Part shown: piece by piece, positions 25,891 through 39,110 of the stretch
How the letters are laid out: each line of letters begins with the position of its first letter
Numbering within the stretch: the first letter of the stretch is position 1
Source: Acarospora socialis
Taxonomy: Eukaryota; Ascomycota; Lecanoromycetes; Acarosporales; Acarosporaceae
Assembly (NCBI GenBank): GCA_025617375.2
Contig: JAMYGW020000008.1
Span: 372,001-436,000 of the forward strand
Length of the DNA stretch: 64,000 bases
Direction: 5' to 3'
Program-made: the position numbers and the translations under genes
The notes under the pieces: model-generated
Databases searched by the model: none
What the model was told of the DNA's origin: nothing
Seen by the model: the letters and a program-made list of their open reading frames with translations, nothing else

Positions 25891-25984
25891 ACACCTCAAC
25901 ATGCTCAACAGCAAGCTTGGTGAGCAAGCTCAACAAATTGCATGAATAAGTCAGCTCAACAGACTCAACAGTGAGATCAACAAG

Positions 25985-28900
25985 TGAACTCAGTATATAG
26001 TCACAGTCATTTTTCTTATGAAAAGAATTGTGTTCAACTTAAATAACAATTTAAGAATTAGAAGATCAGAATTGTTTCAGATCAGCTTTTATATCAATAA
26101 GCATAATTCTTAGTTCTTATACAAGAAAAATTTTCTGTGAGAGCATTACACTTTGAACATTCTTACAATATAAGAAGTATGATGTCTGACACACAGAAAA
26201 ATGTCTCAATCTTGTTCTTGAGACAAATTCAAGTGAATTCATTTTTATCATCTATTTCAGATAAAATGACAGCACAATTAACAGTGATGTCAATTTAAGT
26301 TATATAATTATTTCTGAGTACATCTAAGATACAGATATTAAATATCTTTGATGAAGAATGAAAAAAGTTGTGAATCTTTGTAACTAAACTTAATCTGTAT
26401 ATTGAATTCAATCAACTGAAGTTTTAGACTGATTAGAAAAAAATGCTGTTTGTGATAATTTATTTAGTAAATGCAGTCTTTAATTGAGTTGATCTCAGAC
26501 TGCACAAATTTCTAAAAAAAAAAATACAAAAAATGCAATAATAATACAGAGTCTATGTTCAATGATTACAGTCAGTTTAAGAAAGAACTAAAGAAAGTCT
26601 TTGAAATGATCAATGAAGAGAGAACAGCAAAGAAATAAGTTTATATTTTATGACAGAGTGAATCAGCAGCAATATATGTCACAGAGTTTCAGCAATTAAT
26701 GATACTTATTAAATGAAATAATGAAGCACTTATTTATCAGTACTATTGTGAATTGAGAAAGTTCATTAAAGACAAAATAGTCTAAGTAAAGTAATTAGAT
26801 AATCTTCAGAGAATGATTAATCTGAGTATCAACATTGACAATTGTCAATAAGAGTGTCAGATAAAGCATAAAAAATATTGAATATTATCTATGATAAAAG
26901 ATCAAGAAGAAAGCTTCTGACTGTAAATGAAGAGATACATTTTATTAATATGATATAGAGAAATGAATTCTATGAATCTCAATATAATTAAAAAGTGTCA
27001 TCAAAAATCATAAAAGACTAAATGAGTGAAGTTTGAATGCTGAATGAAGTAATTCAATAAGTCTCAGATGACACTACAAAATGAAATGTGAATGTATTAT
27101 AATTGCAGAAAACTCAGATATCTTGTCTGAGAATACAACAGATCTTGAATAAATAGAAAAGATATTGCAGCAATAACAGTCAAAATAAAAGCAAAGAAAC
27201 TAAACATAATGCATGATGTTTTGAGCTGAACAGTTTGTTATGACAATTTGTGTTGAGTACACATGAATGATAAAGATGAAGTTAAATGATATTCACAAAA
27301 ATTAAGAAAGAAAAACAAAGACAGATGCAACAGATCAATTTACAAGAAAGAATTAGCTACTCTTATCAAGAAAGAAGATCTTGATACTGAGATTGAGAAA
27401 GTCAATATTTGAGAAATTCAGATAGAAAAAGACTACAATGATAGCATTTAACAAGCACTGAATTCAAATGCAGATCAGAAAGAAATCAATGAATGAAAAA
27501 TCAATATAAGATTAAAAACAACATATCAATACTCAGAAAATCAATGCAAAACATTGAAAGAGAAAAAGTTTCAGTTTAAGAAGTAAGAGCTTGAACAAGA
27601 AGTACAAATCATGAAATGAGAAACACAACACAAAAGTATGAAAAAACAAAAAACATATGATCAGCTGAGAGAGCTGATGATAGCTGTTAAAGATGAATGT
27701 TTTCACAGCAATAATATGACATTGTTTAAGTTTCTTATGTAAAAAACAAAGAGTCACAAAATTAAAATATACTTATCTAAAGAATATATCATGCAGAATA
27801 AAAACAGATGAATTTTCAGCAGAGAATATATATCACTTAAATTTCTGCAAAGAGTAAAAATCTTTGAAAGTCAATTGCAGATGAAGTATGATCAGTATGA
27901 ATTATAATTACATCTGAAAAAACACATTGAACAGCACAGTTTAAAATATGCAAATCTTATGATCAGAAGAGAATTTAAGTGATTTTAAGAACTTTAAAGA
28001 TGAGTTAAACAATCAGAAAAATCAAAAAACAAAAAGCTTTCTTGACAAGACTAGAGAATAAGAAGCTGATGATGTCTCAAAGAAACAACAAAAATTACTG
28101 AGTTTGAACTCAGATCATGATCAATGAACATTAAATTAATGTATTAATGAATTTTGAAGTGAACAGTAATGTTATGAACTGCAGAATTGTTAAGATGTTG
28201 AAGTTAAAGATATAATGAGTGTACTGTTTATTTAACATATAAATAATCAATGAAGTCATGAAAAGAATAGAAGAAAAGATCTATGTGAAAGTCTCAATTC
28301 TTGAAAATTCACAAAAGATAATGTTTGATGTTATAGAGTCAATAAAATATGATGTAATATTAAAGATGTCTTGATTATGCAGAAGAAATTCAAGAATTAA
28401 CTGAATTACAAAAGAAATATGTGCAGTTAAAAATACATATGAGATTTCTAAACAATCAAAGATGAACTTATCAGAGTATAAGTCATAAAATCATAAAATA
28501 CTGTTATTGAACAGAAAGCAATTTAAGTGAATGTCATTATACTCAATGAGTAAAAATCAACTCAAGAAAATTAGAACTTATCTTGATGAGAATCTCAAGA
28601 AAGAATTCATAAAATCATTGAAATTATCAGCAGAATATCTGATTCTGTTTGTATTAAAGAAAGATGAAAAAAAAATGATTGTATGTCAATTACAGACAAC
28701 TCAATGAGATAACTTATAGAAATAGTTATTTGTTATCATTGATAAAAGAATTGCAAGACTGATTAGAAAGAATCACATAATTTATGAGTTTAGATCTCAA
28801 GAAGATCTATTACTGAGTTAGAATGAAAGAAAATAAAGAATAAAAAACAGCATTCTGAACATAATATAAACATTATGAGTATATTGTTATGCTGTTTGAA

Positions 28901-29455
28901 CTGAAAAATGTTTCTGCTATCTTTTAAAGATTAATTAATGATATGTTGAGAAAATATCTTGATAATTTTGTAATCATATATCTTAACAACATTCTGATAT
29001 ATTCAGAGAATCTAGAAGAGCACTGAGAACATGTGTGTAAGATATTGACAAGACTCAATGAAAGAGTTTTGTATGTGAAAAAGTCAAAAAGCAGATTTGA
29101 GATCAAGAAAATTAAATTTCTAAACTATGTAATTCAATCTGAACAGATCAAGAAAAATCTAAAAAAGATAGAAGCAGTCAGAAACTGATTAACATTGAAA
29201 TGAATTAAGAAAGTGCAAGTTTTTCTAAAATTGATGAACTATTATCAGAAATTTGTATTTAGATACACAAAGATTACAGAACTACTAATGTGTCTGATAT
29301 GCAAGAGTAAAGAATGATATTGAGAAAAAGATCAAGAAAATGCATTTCATGCACTAAAGAAAAGTCTTAGTGAAATGATGCATTTAAAAATACTTAATTT
29401 AGCATGTAAAAAAGTACTGAAGATCAATACTTCAGACTTTGCAGTAGAAGTATGT
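25985..29455 (+). mobile_element. Ty3/gypsy chromovirus fossil, old, plus strand
   Basis: Broken LTR retrotransposon of the same family as the one at 48.5-54.6 kb, read on the plus strand. Only the 3' part of its left LTR (to about 26,150, ending in TTACA) is recognisable; it is followed by the same internal start sequence CTTTGAACA. Gag-like sequence lies at about 26.2-28.1 kb and reverse transcriptase/RNase H-like sequence at about 28.5-29.45 kb. It is cut off in the RNase H region by the inserted element at 29,456; no integrase or right LTR was found. It is heavily decayed, with dozens of breaks, and its composition (almost no CC, GG or CG) makes it clearly older than the 48.5-kb copy. Confidence 0.8.
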
Positions 29456-31564
29456 TGTTAGAGTGTAAATCTAAGCTATGTGATTCAAGATATAATATAT
29501 AAGTTAGTTAAAAAAGTAAGTGAGTAAAGAAGTATAATCACTATATATGTGACAGAAATGCTTAGTAAGCATGCTTAGTCAGTATAATCTCATGTGAAAT
29601 GATCATGCTTCATAATAAGTTTTTTTTTTCAAAACTGAAAGACAGTGTTCTCACTGTGACAACTATTTATAACTATGTTCTATGTTTATTTGACATCTTG
29701 TTTGTTCTAAAATTCATTATAATTCATTCTTATGATCTTGTTGTCATTGTGAATGTGAGTGAAAATGTAATGTGTTTGAAAAGACTGAATTTGAGTGTGT
29801 TTTTAATGTAAATAAAAATGTGTTGTAGCTGTAGAAATGAGTGTGAAAATGAGTGTGAAATTGAATTGAAATTGATGAAACAAATGAATAAAGACTGATA
29901 ATAAGCTGTGTCAAAAAAACATCAATTTGTATGTGTTTTTAACATCAAAAACACTAGAAATCATCATAATCTAGCTGCTTGTGTCACTGTAGTTCTTCAT
30001 TTGATATAAAGATTCAATGACATTAAACACAGAGTATTTGATGATGTAATCTATAGATGTTTGTAAAAACATTATATTCAACATAATAGACAGTATTTTC
30101 ATCATCATCATCATTGTTATTATTATCAGCAGTCACATTGTAAATCTGTAACTCATTCATACATGTAAAATGTGTAAATTTAGAAGTTTTAATCACACAA
30201 GTATTTCATGAAGAATTATTCAAACTAGAATCTTCATAACATCAATGTGAAGACTGATTTAAAGACTGATTCAAAGATCAATATAAAGATTTATATGACA
30301 GCTGATTCAGAGATTGTTGATGATAACTATATAAATTAAATTATATAGTTTTTTGTGAGTTTAAGATCTGAATAAAGATCTCTATTGAGATAGATTTCTT
30401 AAGATTGTAATGAAGATTTGAGTCAATATTTTAATAGATCATCATTAGTGCAGATGAGATAGACAGATGAATTGTCATTGTATGATGAATAATAGTCTGT
30501 AAATACACTGTAGATTTGTGATGATTGATGATGTTGTTGTGAGTGTAGTATTTGTGTATAATTAAGATCATAATATTGATCAACAAAGATGCAAATTGTA
30601 ATGTCAGAACATTACATCATGTCTTGATACTATAAAGATTCATATATTCTGTAACAGTTAACTCAGTTAAATATCAGTTTATAGTCTCATTCTGAAGATT
30701 CATGCTGAAATTCTTTTTAATTACATTGAGTCTGCAGACTAAGACTATCTCATGAATTTAACTGACAAATAAATAAACATCACAAATTATAAACTTTCTT
30801 TCTGACATTAATACATCTTCATTCATAAATCTAGAATCAAAAAGATCTAGTTTTTTCACTCTATAGCATTTCAGCTGAATTTGAGATCTATAGAACTTGT
30901 ATTGAGACTTATATTAAGACTTATATTGAGACTTGTTTCAAGACTCATTTTAAGACTCATTTTGAGACTCATTTTGAGACTCATTTCAAGATGTTTTGCA
31001 ATCTTGCTCAGATGCTCTAAACATTAGATTAAATATCTGCATTAATCATTTAAAGATTTCATTGACAGCATGTTTAGTCACTTGTGCAGCTACTTGTTTG
31101 ACTACTTCTTTGACTATAGTTATGACTTCATCTTGAGTCATGAAACTAGATCTTGATGATGTAAATGTACAATTAATCTCTATGAATTCAGTAATCATTG
31201 ATTCATCACATTAATTTTGAACATTTGTGAGTATAACTGACATCAAATTCAAATCATTATTTGTCATGTTATTCAAATAATTTCAAGTGATCTGATGAGT
31301 ACTGAGCATCATAATTTGTATGAGAATTTGCTAATAAATAAAAACTAGATGTAGAAACTTGATCAATTTAATCAAAGAATTAAGCATTAAGAATTTGTGC
31401 AGTTGATGCTATTAATTGTTAGAGTGTAAATTTAAGCTATGTGATTCAAGATATAATATATAAGTTAGTTAAGAAAGTAAGTGAGTAAAGAGATGTAATC
31501 ACTATATATGTGATGAAAATGCTTAGTAAGCATGCTTAATCAGTATGATCTCATGTAAAGTGAC
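29456..31564. mobile_element. Nested non-coding element with 149-bp terminal direct repeats
   Basis: Two direct repeats, 29,456-29,604 and 31,417-31,564, both begin TGTTAGAGTGTAAAT and contain GCTTAGTAAGCATGCTTA. They differ mainly by transitions. The 1.8 kb between them has no recognisable coding sequence and includes a 12-bp tandem (unit like GAGACTCATTTT) at about 30,895-30,985. This looks like a short non-autonomous LTR-type element (TRIM/LARD-like) inserted into the chromovirus pol region. No clear target duplication could be identified, so two independent solo copies remain possible. Confidence 0.5.
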
Positions 31565-32264
31565 TATCAGATTAGATTAATTCTGATTGACTTAAATTGA
31601 GTTTTTAGACTGAGTTAAATCAGATTGAGTTTTTAAGCTCAGAGATTCAAGCTGAGTTTAATTTGAAAGCTCAATCTGACTCAGACATTTAGTTTAGATT
31701 TTAATGATTATGATTATGATTAGTAAGTGAACTCATGAACTAGAGTTTAAGAGTTTAAATTGAAAGTGTGTAATACATGAGCATTATAAGTGAACATTAT
31801 ATTGTGAACAAAGATATTGCTTTCATTCTAAAATTACTATTTATCACATTAAGAGAACAGTATTTCTGAAGTAATTCTAATCACTTTTACTTTAATTTAC
31901 ATTTTTTGATGCAATATTTCAGTTATGCATATATTTCTTGATGAGAATCATGTTCTTTTGCTGAATAATAACTTACTTTGTGTGAATTGCAGCAAGATTA
32001 ACATCTGAACAAGTTAGTTTATAGTTTTTTAACAGTGTGTTCAACATACTTTCAAAAAAAACAACAACATATACTTCTGCAGCTTTTTGCAGACTTTTTA
32101 TGACTGAGATTTGAAATTGAAAGTTCTTATTGTGATGTCAAATCTTTATTGAATAATTCTGAGTGATTTCTCAGCATAGTTATTGAAAGAGAAGTTTTTT
32201 CATTAAGAAATTGATTGATCTCTAATAACAATATATTTCATAAAGAGTGACAGCTATAGAGTAG
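31565..32264. other. AT-rich DNA, nothing identified
   Basis: No open frame, no repeat unit and no similarity to the other elements of the window was noticed. Composition is as in its surroundings, without CC, GG or CG. Confidence 0.4.
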
Positions 32265-32761
32265 AATTGAGTGTTAAAATTGAGTGTTAAAATTGAGTGT
32301 TGAAATTAAGAGTTAGAATTGAGCAATAAAATTGAGCAATATCATGAACATCATCATCAAGCACTGAAACAAAGCATTAAGACAGAGCATTAAAACTGAG
32401 CATCAAAACTGAGCAATAAAATTGAGCAATAAAATTGATTGATATCATGAACACTGAAATAAAGCACAAAACTGAGTTTCAAAATTGAGCATCAAAATAT
32501 AACATCAAAACTGAGCATCAAAACTGAGCATCAAAATTGAACATCAAATTTAAACATCAAAACTGAGCATCAAAACAAAGCATCATCACAAAGCACTGAA
32601 ACAAAGCATCAAAATTGAGCATCAAAACTGAATAACAAAATAAAGTATTGAAACTGAGCATCAAGATTGAGCACTGAAATGAAGCATTAAAATAAAGTAT
32701 CAAAATGAAGCATCAAAACAAAGCATTAAAACTGAGCAATAAAATTGAGTAATAAAATTAA
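32265..32761 (+). repeat. 13-bp minisatellite, left array
   Basis: About 38 tandem copies of a 13-bp unit, consensus near CATCAAAACTGAG. Variants differ mostly by transitions, for example CATCAAAATTGAG and CATTAAAACTGAG. The unit is the reverse complement of the unit in the array at 33.5-34.6 kb, so the two form inverted arrays around a spacer of roughly 750 bp. Since 39 nt is three units, any open frame through it is a 13-residue peptide repeat. Confidence 0.85.
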
Positions 32762-33515
32762 GCTTACTGTCTAACTTTTAGCAATGAGCTGATTTAACTT
32801 TTGTAGTAACTGTCTGAGTTTCTTCATCTTTATCTGTATTTGCAGCAGTATTTGTTTCAATCTTCACTTATATCTTAGCAGTATTCTCTCTTATATTTTC
32901 TTCACTTTTTTCTTTTTTCTTTTCTTCACTGCAGATTTTCTCATCTTTATGCATCTTTTCAGCAGTCAGTGTCTTTTCTTTGTTCAATATTGTCTTCATA
33001 GTGTCACATTTTGTTGAAGATTTCTTGTTATGTGTCATGATGTGAGATGACAATTTGATGAAGTTCTAAGATCAAGTTAATAGAAGAGTTATAAAAGATT
33101 GATATAAAGATAAAGATATCTTTGAGTGACTGTAAGTTTTAATGTATATGAAAGACTGAGTTGATGAGAAAGTTATAGTTTGAAGTTCATTGTTCAAAGA
33201 TATTATCAAGATGTTAGAGAGACTGAGATGTTGTGTTAATAAATATTACATTCACTTATGATATGTGTGTCAATATTATGATGCTAGTAAACATCATATT
33301 CACTTATGATATGTGCATTAATATTATGAGTAAATATATCAATATATTTATCTTTAACACTCAGTTCTTATCTTCACTTTCATTACTCAGTTTTTATGTT
33401 CAATCTCTATACTCAGTTTCTACATTTAATCTCTATGCTCAGTTTTTATGTTCAATTTCTACACTCAGTTTCTATATTCAGTCTCTATACTCAGTATCTA
33501 CATTCAGTAAGTCTA
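32762..33515. repeat. Spacer between inverted minisatellite arrays, with 12-bp and 56-bp repeats
   Basis: Contains a duplicated block around TTCACTTATGATATGTG at about 33,240-33,330, and a 12-bp tandem of the type CTCAGTTTCTAC/ATTCAATCTCTA at about 33,360-33,510, which grades into the right array. A 61-codon minus-strand frame (32,868-33,053) is rich in K and E, but nothing supports it as a gene. Confidence 0.5.
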
Positions 33516-34640
33516 TTATTTTGCTTTGATGCTTTATTTTATTACTTTATTTTAATACTTCATTTTGATACTTCATTCTGATGCTTAGTTTTGATGCTTT
33601 GTTTTAATGCTTAATTTATTACTCATTTTTATCACTCAGTTTTGATATTTTGTCTCAGTACTCTGTTTTAATATTGTATTCTGATGCTTGATTTTGATGT
33701 TTTGTTTTGATGCTCAATATATTGTTCACTTTTATTACTTTATTTTGATGTTTCATTTTGTTGCTCAGTTTTAATGCTCAGTTTTGATGCTTTGTTTCAG
33801 TGCTTTGTGATAATGCTTTGTTTTGATGCTCAGTTTTAGTGCTTTGTTTTTGTTATTCAGTTTTAATACTTAATTTTGATGCTTCACTCTAATGTTTTGT
33901 TCTAATACTTTATCTTGATGCTTTATCTTGATGCTTTATTTTGATGCTTTGTTTCAGTACTTTATTTCAATACTTAATTTTGATATTTTATTTTGATGTT
34001 TTATTCTGATGCTTTGTCTTGATGCTTTATCTTGATGTTTTGTTTTGATGCTTTGTTTTGATGCTTTGTTTTGATGCTCAATTTTGATGCTTTATTTTGA
34101 TGTTTTGTCTTAATGCTTTGTTTTAATACTTCATTTTGATGCTTCATTTCAATACTTAATTTTGATACTTCATTTTGATGTTTCATTCTGATGCTTTATC
34201 TTAATACTTTATCTTGATACTTTGTTTCAGTGCTTTGTTCTGATACTTTATTTTAATACTTAATTTTAATACTTTGTTTTGATGTTTCATTCTGATGCTT
34301 TGTCTTAATGCTTTGTCTTGATATTTTATTTTAATACTTTATTTCAGTACTTCATTTCAGTGCTCAATTTTGATGCTTTATTTTGATGTTTTGTTTTGAT
34401 ACTTTGTCTTAATGCTTTATCTTGATATTTTATTTCAGTACTTCATTCTGATACTTCATTTCAGTACTTAATTTTGATGCTTTATTTTGATGTTTTGTTT
34501 TGATGCTTTGTCTTGATGCTTTGTCTTGATGCTTTGTTTTGATGCTTCATTTTGATACTCAATTTTGATGCTTTATTTTGATGTTTTGTGACAGTGCTCA
34601 GTTTTGGTGCTTGATTTTGTTGCTCATTCTATCACTTAAT
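33516..34640 (-). repeat. 13-bp minisatellite, right (inverted) array
   Basis: Roughly 85 copies of CTCAGTTTTGATG / CTTTGTTTTGATG-type units, the reverse complement of the left array. Read on the minus strand, 34,001-34,186 is open and shows a 13-residue period (KHQNKASKLSIKT-like). Either the array has a coding origin, or the period simply follows from 3 x 13 nt. Confidence 0.85.
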
Positions 34641-34857
34641 AATAACACTCATTTATAGTTCTTAAAACTAACTTTACATTCTAGACTCTCACAATGACAG
34701 AATTTTCAAACACTAAGCTTTTACTTCTCTCTATCAAACAACTTGTCTTTATTTTGTTAATAAACTCAGAAAATATCTCAAATGTTGACTCTAATTGTTG
34801 TGATCATTCTTATAAGTTGTTATATGATTTAAAGAAGACATTTAACAAGTACTTAAA

Positions 34858-35175
34858 TGTTATGATCATATTCTGATGAGAAATAGCATAACAGAAGATA
34901 TGTCTGAAGAGATGTGATCTCAGATGTGAAATGATAAAATGCTGAGTGTTTTCTTGTAAACATATGTCAAAAACACACCAGAACACCAGAACACTGAGTA
35001 TGTCAGTGTGTTTATTTCTATATAGTAGAGTTATTTTTCTTATGAAAACAATTGTGTTCAACTTAAGTAACAATCTAAGAGTTAAAGATCAGAATCATTT
35101 CAGACCAGTTATTATATCAATAAGCACAAACTCTTAGTTCTACATACTTGAGAAATCTCAGATTAGAACATTACA
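34858..35175 (+). mobile_element. Solo LTR of the chromovirus family
   Basis: A 318-bp sequence from TGTTATG to TTACA that aligns with the LTRs at 48.5 and 54.2 kb in opposite orientation. It is flanked by TTAAA on both sides (34,853-34,857 and 35,176-35,180), a 5-bp target duplication. No internal sequence follows, so it is a solo LTR left by recombination. It keeps a few CC dinucleotides that its surroundings lack, so it is younger than the DNA it entered. Confidence 0.85.
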
Positions 35176-35180
35176 TTAAA

Positions 35181-36180
35181 CAACTTAAAGAGTGTACAGA
35201 CACAGAAGAAACATCAGAAACTTATGAAAAATGAAGACTTTAAATGAATTAAACATGCAAAGATAATAGATCACAAAGTTGTGAAACAGAAAAGAAACAT
35301 TATGAAAAAGTTAAAAGAATATAAAACTGCAGATTCTACTGTACAGAAAATCATGAAAGAGAAGATGAAGAAAGAAGTCTTGAAGAAGTGATACAATTGT
35401 GAAATATTTGATAAATTTCAAGAATTATAACACTCTGTTATAATGCTTCTAACTATCTGTAGCTATTTACTATGAAGATGAGCTTAAAGCTCATTTGATG
35501 AAGCAGAAAAATCAAGCTTAAATTGATGAGAAAACTAAGAAGAAAAAATTATTTACTGATACTTTGATTCTGAAAGAGAAGCATAAGTTTAAGAAATTAC
35601 AGCAAGAAATATATTCTATATTGAAGTTTTATAGTTTCTCTGACTTTCTCTAGAATATTGACAAAGATATCATCATCAATGAAAAGCACAGCAATATTAA
35701 TCAGCAGATTGACAAGCATCTCACTGTTGTGATAAAACATTTAAAAAAAAATCATTAATCTCACAGAAAAGCAGAAGCTACATGATGCTGAGAATTCTGA
35801 TTCTGCAAAGACAATGTGTTTTTTTTGTAGTGATGTTCTTGATTCTGAGCATATTGCTGATTATGATCATTTATGAGTATTATATTACTCAGTTATAACA
35901 CTTTGTACTTTTAATAGTGACTAAATACATTCAAGAGTTCACAGTTGATCAAGAAGAAAAGAAGAAAAAAAGTGTTGTTGAAAATGCTGATGAAGCTCAT
36001 GTAATGAAGTCTAAAGATGAAAAGTTTTTAAATGATGATTCAATTGATAAGTTTGTTATTGATACAGCAATTGCTGATGTGAAAAATAATAAGAAGAAGA
36101 AAGATGAAGCTGAGAATGATGAAAATGATGAAAGTATCATAGATGAGAACAGTGATGAGAAGAAAAGTAAGTAATAAAGT
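35181..36180 (+). pseudogene. Unidentified decayed coding-like segment, Lys/Glu-rich
   Basis: Codon-like composition continues on the plus strand, and one frame stays open at 35,917-36,174 (85 codons). Its product is lysine- and acid-rich, with runs such as KNNKKKKDEAENDEN. Upstream pieces (35,500-35,830) read as a charged helical region. No family was recognised. It could belong to a transposon or a host gene. The segment just left of the solo LTR (34,694-34,850) is also coding-like, but its relation to this one is not established. Confidence 0.3.
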
Positions 36181-36714
36181 AATACACAGTTTTGTAATGA
36201 CTAGAGCTGTAAAATAGTAAAAGAATAATTAGAGATGTCTGACAAATTGTTTATTTTTATATTCTTGATGATCAATTATCTGATTATGAATATGAATTAT
36301 TAATAATAAGTTATTTCTCTTTAAAATATTGTGTCTGATATTATCACATGACATAGTATGAAGTTGTAATATAGAATTTTACATTAAATTATTTATTTCA
36401 ATAATTAATTATTGTTAACTCAATAACATGTTATGCAGAGTAGCTTTCTCATTGATTAAATATGTATAAATCATATGAGTTCTGTCTTTTACTTGTGTAA
36501 ATTTTGTGATCACATAACTACATTTATATAAAGAAAAACTTACTAAGTCTCACAATACTCTTCATATCTTACTATTGTTATACTACAACAAAGTATTATT
36601 TACTCAATCAGCTTACTCTGAAAACTCATCATTATGTCTTTATACAGTTTTTTTTTTCAGTCAGCTAACAAGTGATTTAGAAAGTTCTTTTATGAGTGCT
36701 TTCACTGATAGAGT

Positions 36715-39110
36715 TTGATCATCTCAATGAGTACAATTATTTTTTTCAACTCTAACAAATACACTCAACTCAGAGTATGTTCTTTGAATTTCTGTGATGA
36801 AGCAGAAATTTTAAGAGTGATAAAAGACAACTATATGAAGTTAAGACACAGTTGTAAAAGTCAAAAAATATATCTTAATGCTGTAAAACAGTTCAAGTCA
36901 CTCAGCAGAAGTCTAAAAGTCTTTTGTTGAAGTAGTCAGCAAATGTGATGAAAGATCTGATGTAATGTGTGTTAAGTGTCACAATATTATGAATCATTCA
37001 GCATCAAATAATGATGAAACAATAATCATAAAATGTTATCTGAAAAACAACAGTTGTCAAAATATAAGAAAATTATCAGAAAAACAGATTTCAATCTTTG
37101 CAGCATTGAATATCACTGTATGCTATGTTTTTCAATTATAATATTTTAATATAATATTCACATCTGTGCAGACAGTTCAAAAGATTATTGTCAAATCACT
37201 TAACTTTATTTCTGAAGTCTTTGATCAGCAGATTTTTCAGTTCATTATAGTACTCAATTTGTTCTTTTGTGCTGTTGAGCATTTAAAGTTTTGAAAGTTC
37301 ATCTGAATATATTGTGCTGAAATTAAGATTTCAGATCAAACAAAAGTTGCATAACTTCTTAAACATTGTGTTGTGAAAGTTCAAAAAGAAATTCTTGCAG
37401 CACTTGAGCTGCAGATTAAAATCTTTATTGTACTTGATGAATAAATCAGTCTTAATTATTTTGCATTTTTAAACATCACTGCATACTTCATCAACACTGA
37501 GTGAAAGTACAAAGAGATTCTTCTAGCATTCAGAGAATTAAAGAGTCAATATAGTGATAAAAATTTAGCTGAGTATGTTCTTAAAATGTTGAAGAAGTGA
37601 AATCTGACACATTAATTGTTAGTGATTACAGCAGACAATGCTTTCAACAATCATACTTTAAAATGTCATCTCAGTCAACTTTTAAGTGCAAAGAATATAA
37701 TTTGAAGTGATGAAACTGAAATCATGAATTGTATAATGCATGTTATTCAGCTTGCAGTCAATCAGCTACTTACATATTTGAAAGTTGATGTTAAAAATGA
37801 TCATTTTACAACTACATTTGATGACAGTGAGCTACAAAAGTTCACATTTGAAAAGAACTACTTCTTTAATACTATACTGAAAAAGATCAGTAAATCTTTT
37901 GTAATGCTTTATTATAATGCTTTATTTCAGTTCATTGTTATGTTAACAACATATTGATGAAGATTTATATGCTTGCTATTGCAATCATGACATCATTACA
38001 ATAACTTAAGCTGTTCAAAGAATTGCAGAAGACAAATTCTCAGAGTATGATTGAGAATGTGAAAACTCAGTAAAACTCATTTTATGATATGCTGAACAAA
38101 GTATATAAACTATGAACTGAACTTTCTCAATAAATAGAGCATCTAATTAGAACAACAAGTAGAATGAAGTTTCTCAAGTATAATACAAGAGAGTGACAGC
38201 ATATTAAGTACATACTGCATCTTCTGAAACACTTTAAAAACTGAATAGAGATTATGAGTGTTATCAGTGAGTTAACAATTTACAAATTATGATTTGCATA
38301 CAACAATCTGTTTGATCATCTTGAAAATTAGAACAAAGTAATTGAGAAGTTTAGATTATTCTTCAATTTCAAGTTGCTGAATGCTATTGATGCATGTAAA
38401 AAAAAACTGACTCAATACTATAAAAAGATGAAAGTTAATCATGAATTGTTCTGTAATCTTGAGACAATATTGAATTTATGCAACAAGTTTGACATGTACA
38501 ATGTAAACATTCTTCAATTTTCAATTCAAACAATATATCAAAACTAATATGATTTGATACAGAAAGATGACTGAGAAAATTTATGTGTAATTTATGAACT
38601 TAAGTTTCAAAGATACTACAGCATCAACTATCAGCATCTGAAAAATGAGTCATCAGATTAAGATTTGATCATATTTGATCTTAAAGAGAAGAAGACAATA
38701 GCTATGATGAGTTGCATAAAGAACATGAAAAAGCATCAAAATACATTTGTGAAGAAAGAACTTGCAGATTATTTGCAAAAGTCTTCAATATTTAATGTGA
38801 ATATTTCAATTCTTAAGTACTGAAAGTTGATGAAGAAGTTAAAATCAGTGATGACTCAATTTGCAAAGAATATACTTGTGATTTCTGCAGCAGATGTTGA
38901 TGTTGAATGTTTATTTAACATAACTTGAGATGTCATCACATATTGTCAAAATTAACTAAATTCAGAAATCATTAAGAAAATTATGCTGATCAAATATCAT
39001 GACATGTTCACATTTGTGACAGAATTGATAAAAAATCTTAAGAAGAGATCTACATTAACAATGATTGTCAACAGTAATGAAGAAGAATCTTCAGCAGATA
39101 AACTAAATTA
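36715..39110 (+). mobile_element. hAT DNA transposon, decayed transposase
   Basis: Plus-strand frames show the order of a hAT transposase. A region resembling LxLDEWTS-NYFAFLNITAYF-type catalytic sequence lies at about 37,420-37,560. A block like LTADNAFNNHTLKCHL then HVIQLAVNQLL, the conserved insertion-domain motif, lies at about 37,620-37,760. The C-terminal dimerisation motif ISAADVDVECLFNI followed by LNSEIIKKIMLIKYH lies at about 38,880-39,000. Many stops interrupt it, most of them TGA or TAA, as expected from C-to-T change at CGA/CAG-like codons and their neighbours. Terminal inverted repeats and an 8-bp duplication were not found, so the true ends are uncertain. Confidence 0.7.

Noticed and set aside
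25706-25891. 61-codon frame at the isochore border as a gene
   Set aside because: No motif, and composition changes within it; more likely promoter flank.
34001-34186. 13-residue repeat peptide as a real protein
   Set aside because: The period follows automatically from three 13-bp units, and the open stretch is short; kept only as a note under the minisatellite.
32265-34640. CRISPR-like array
   Set aside because: The 13-bp units are contiguous without unique spacers, and the organism is a fungus.
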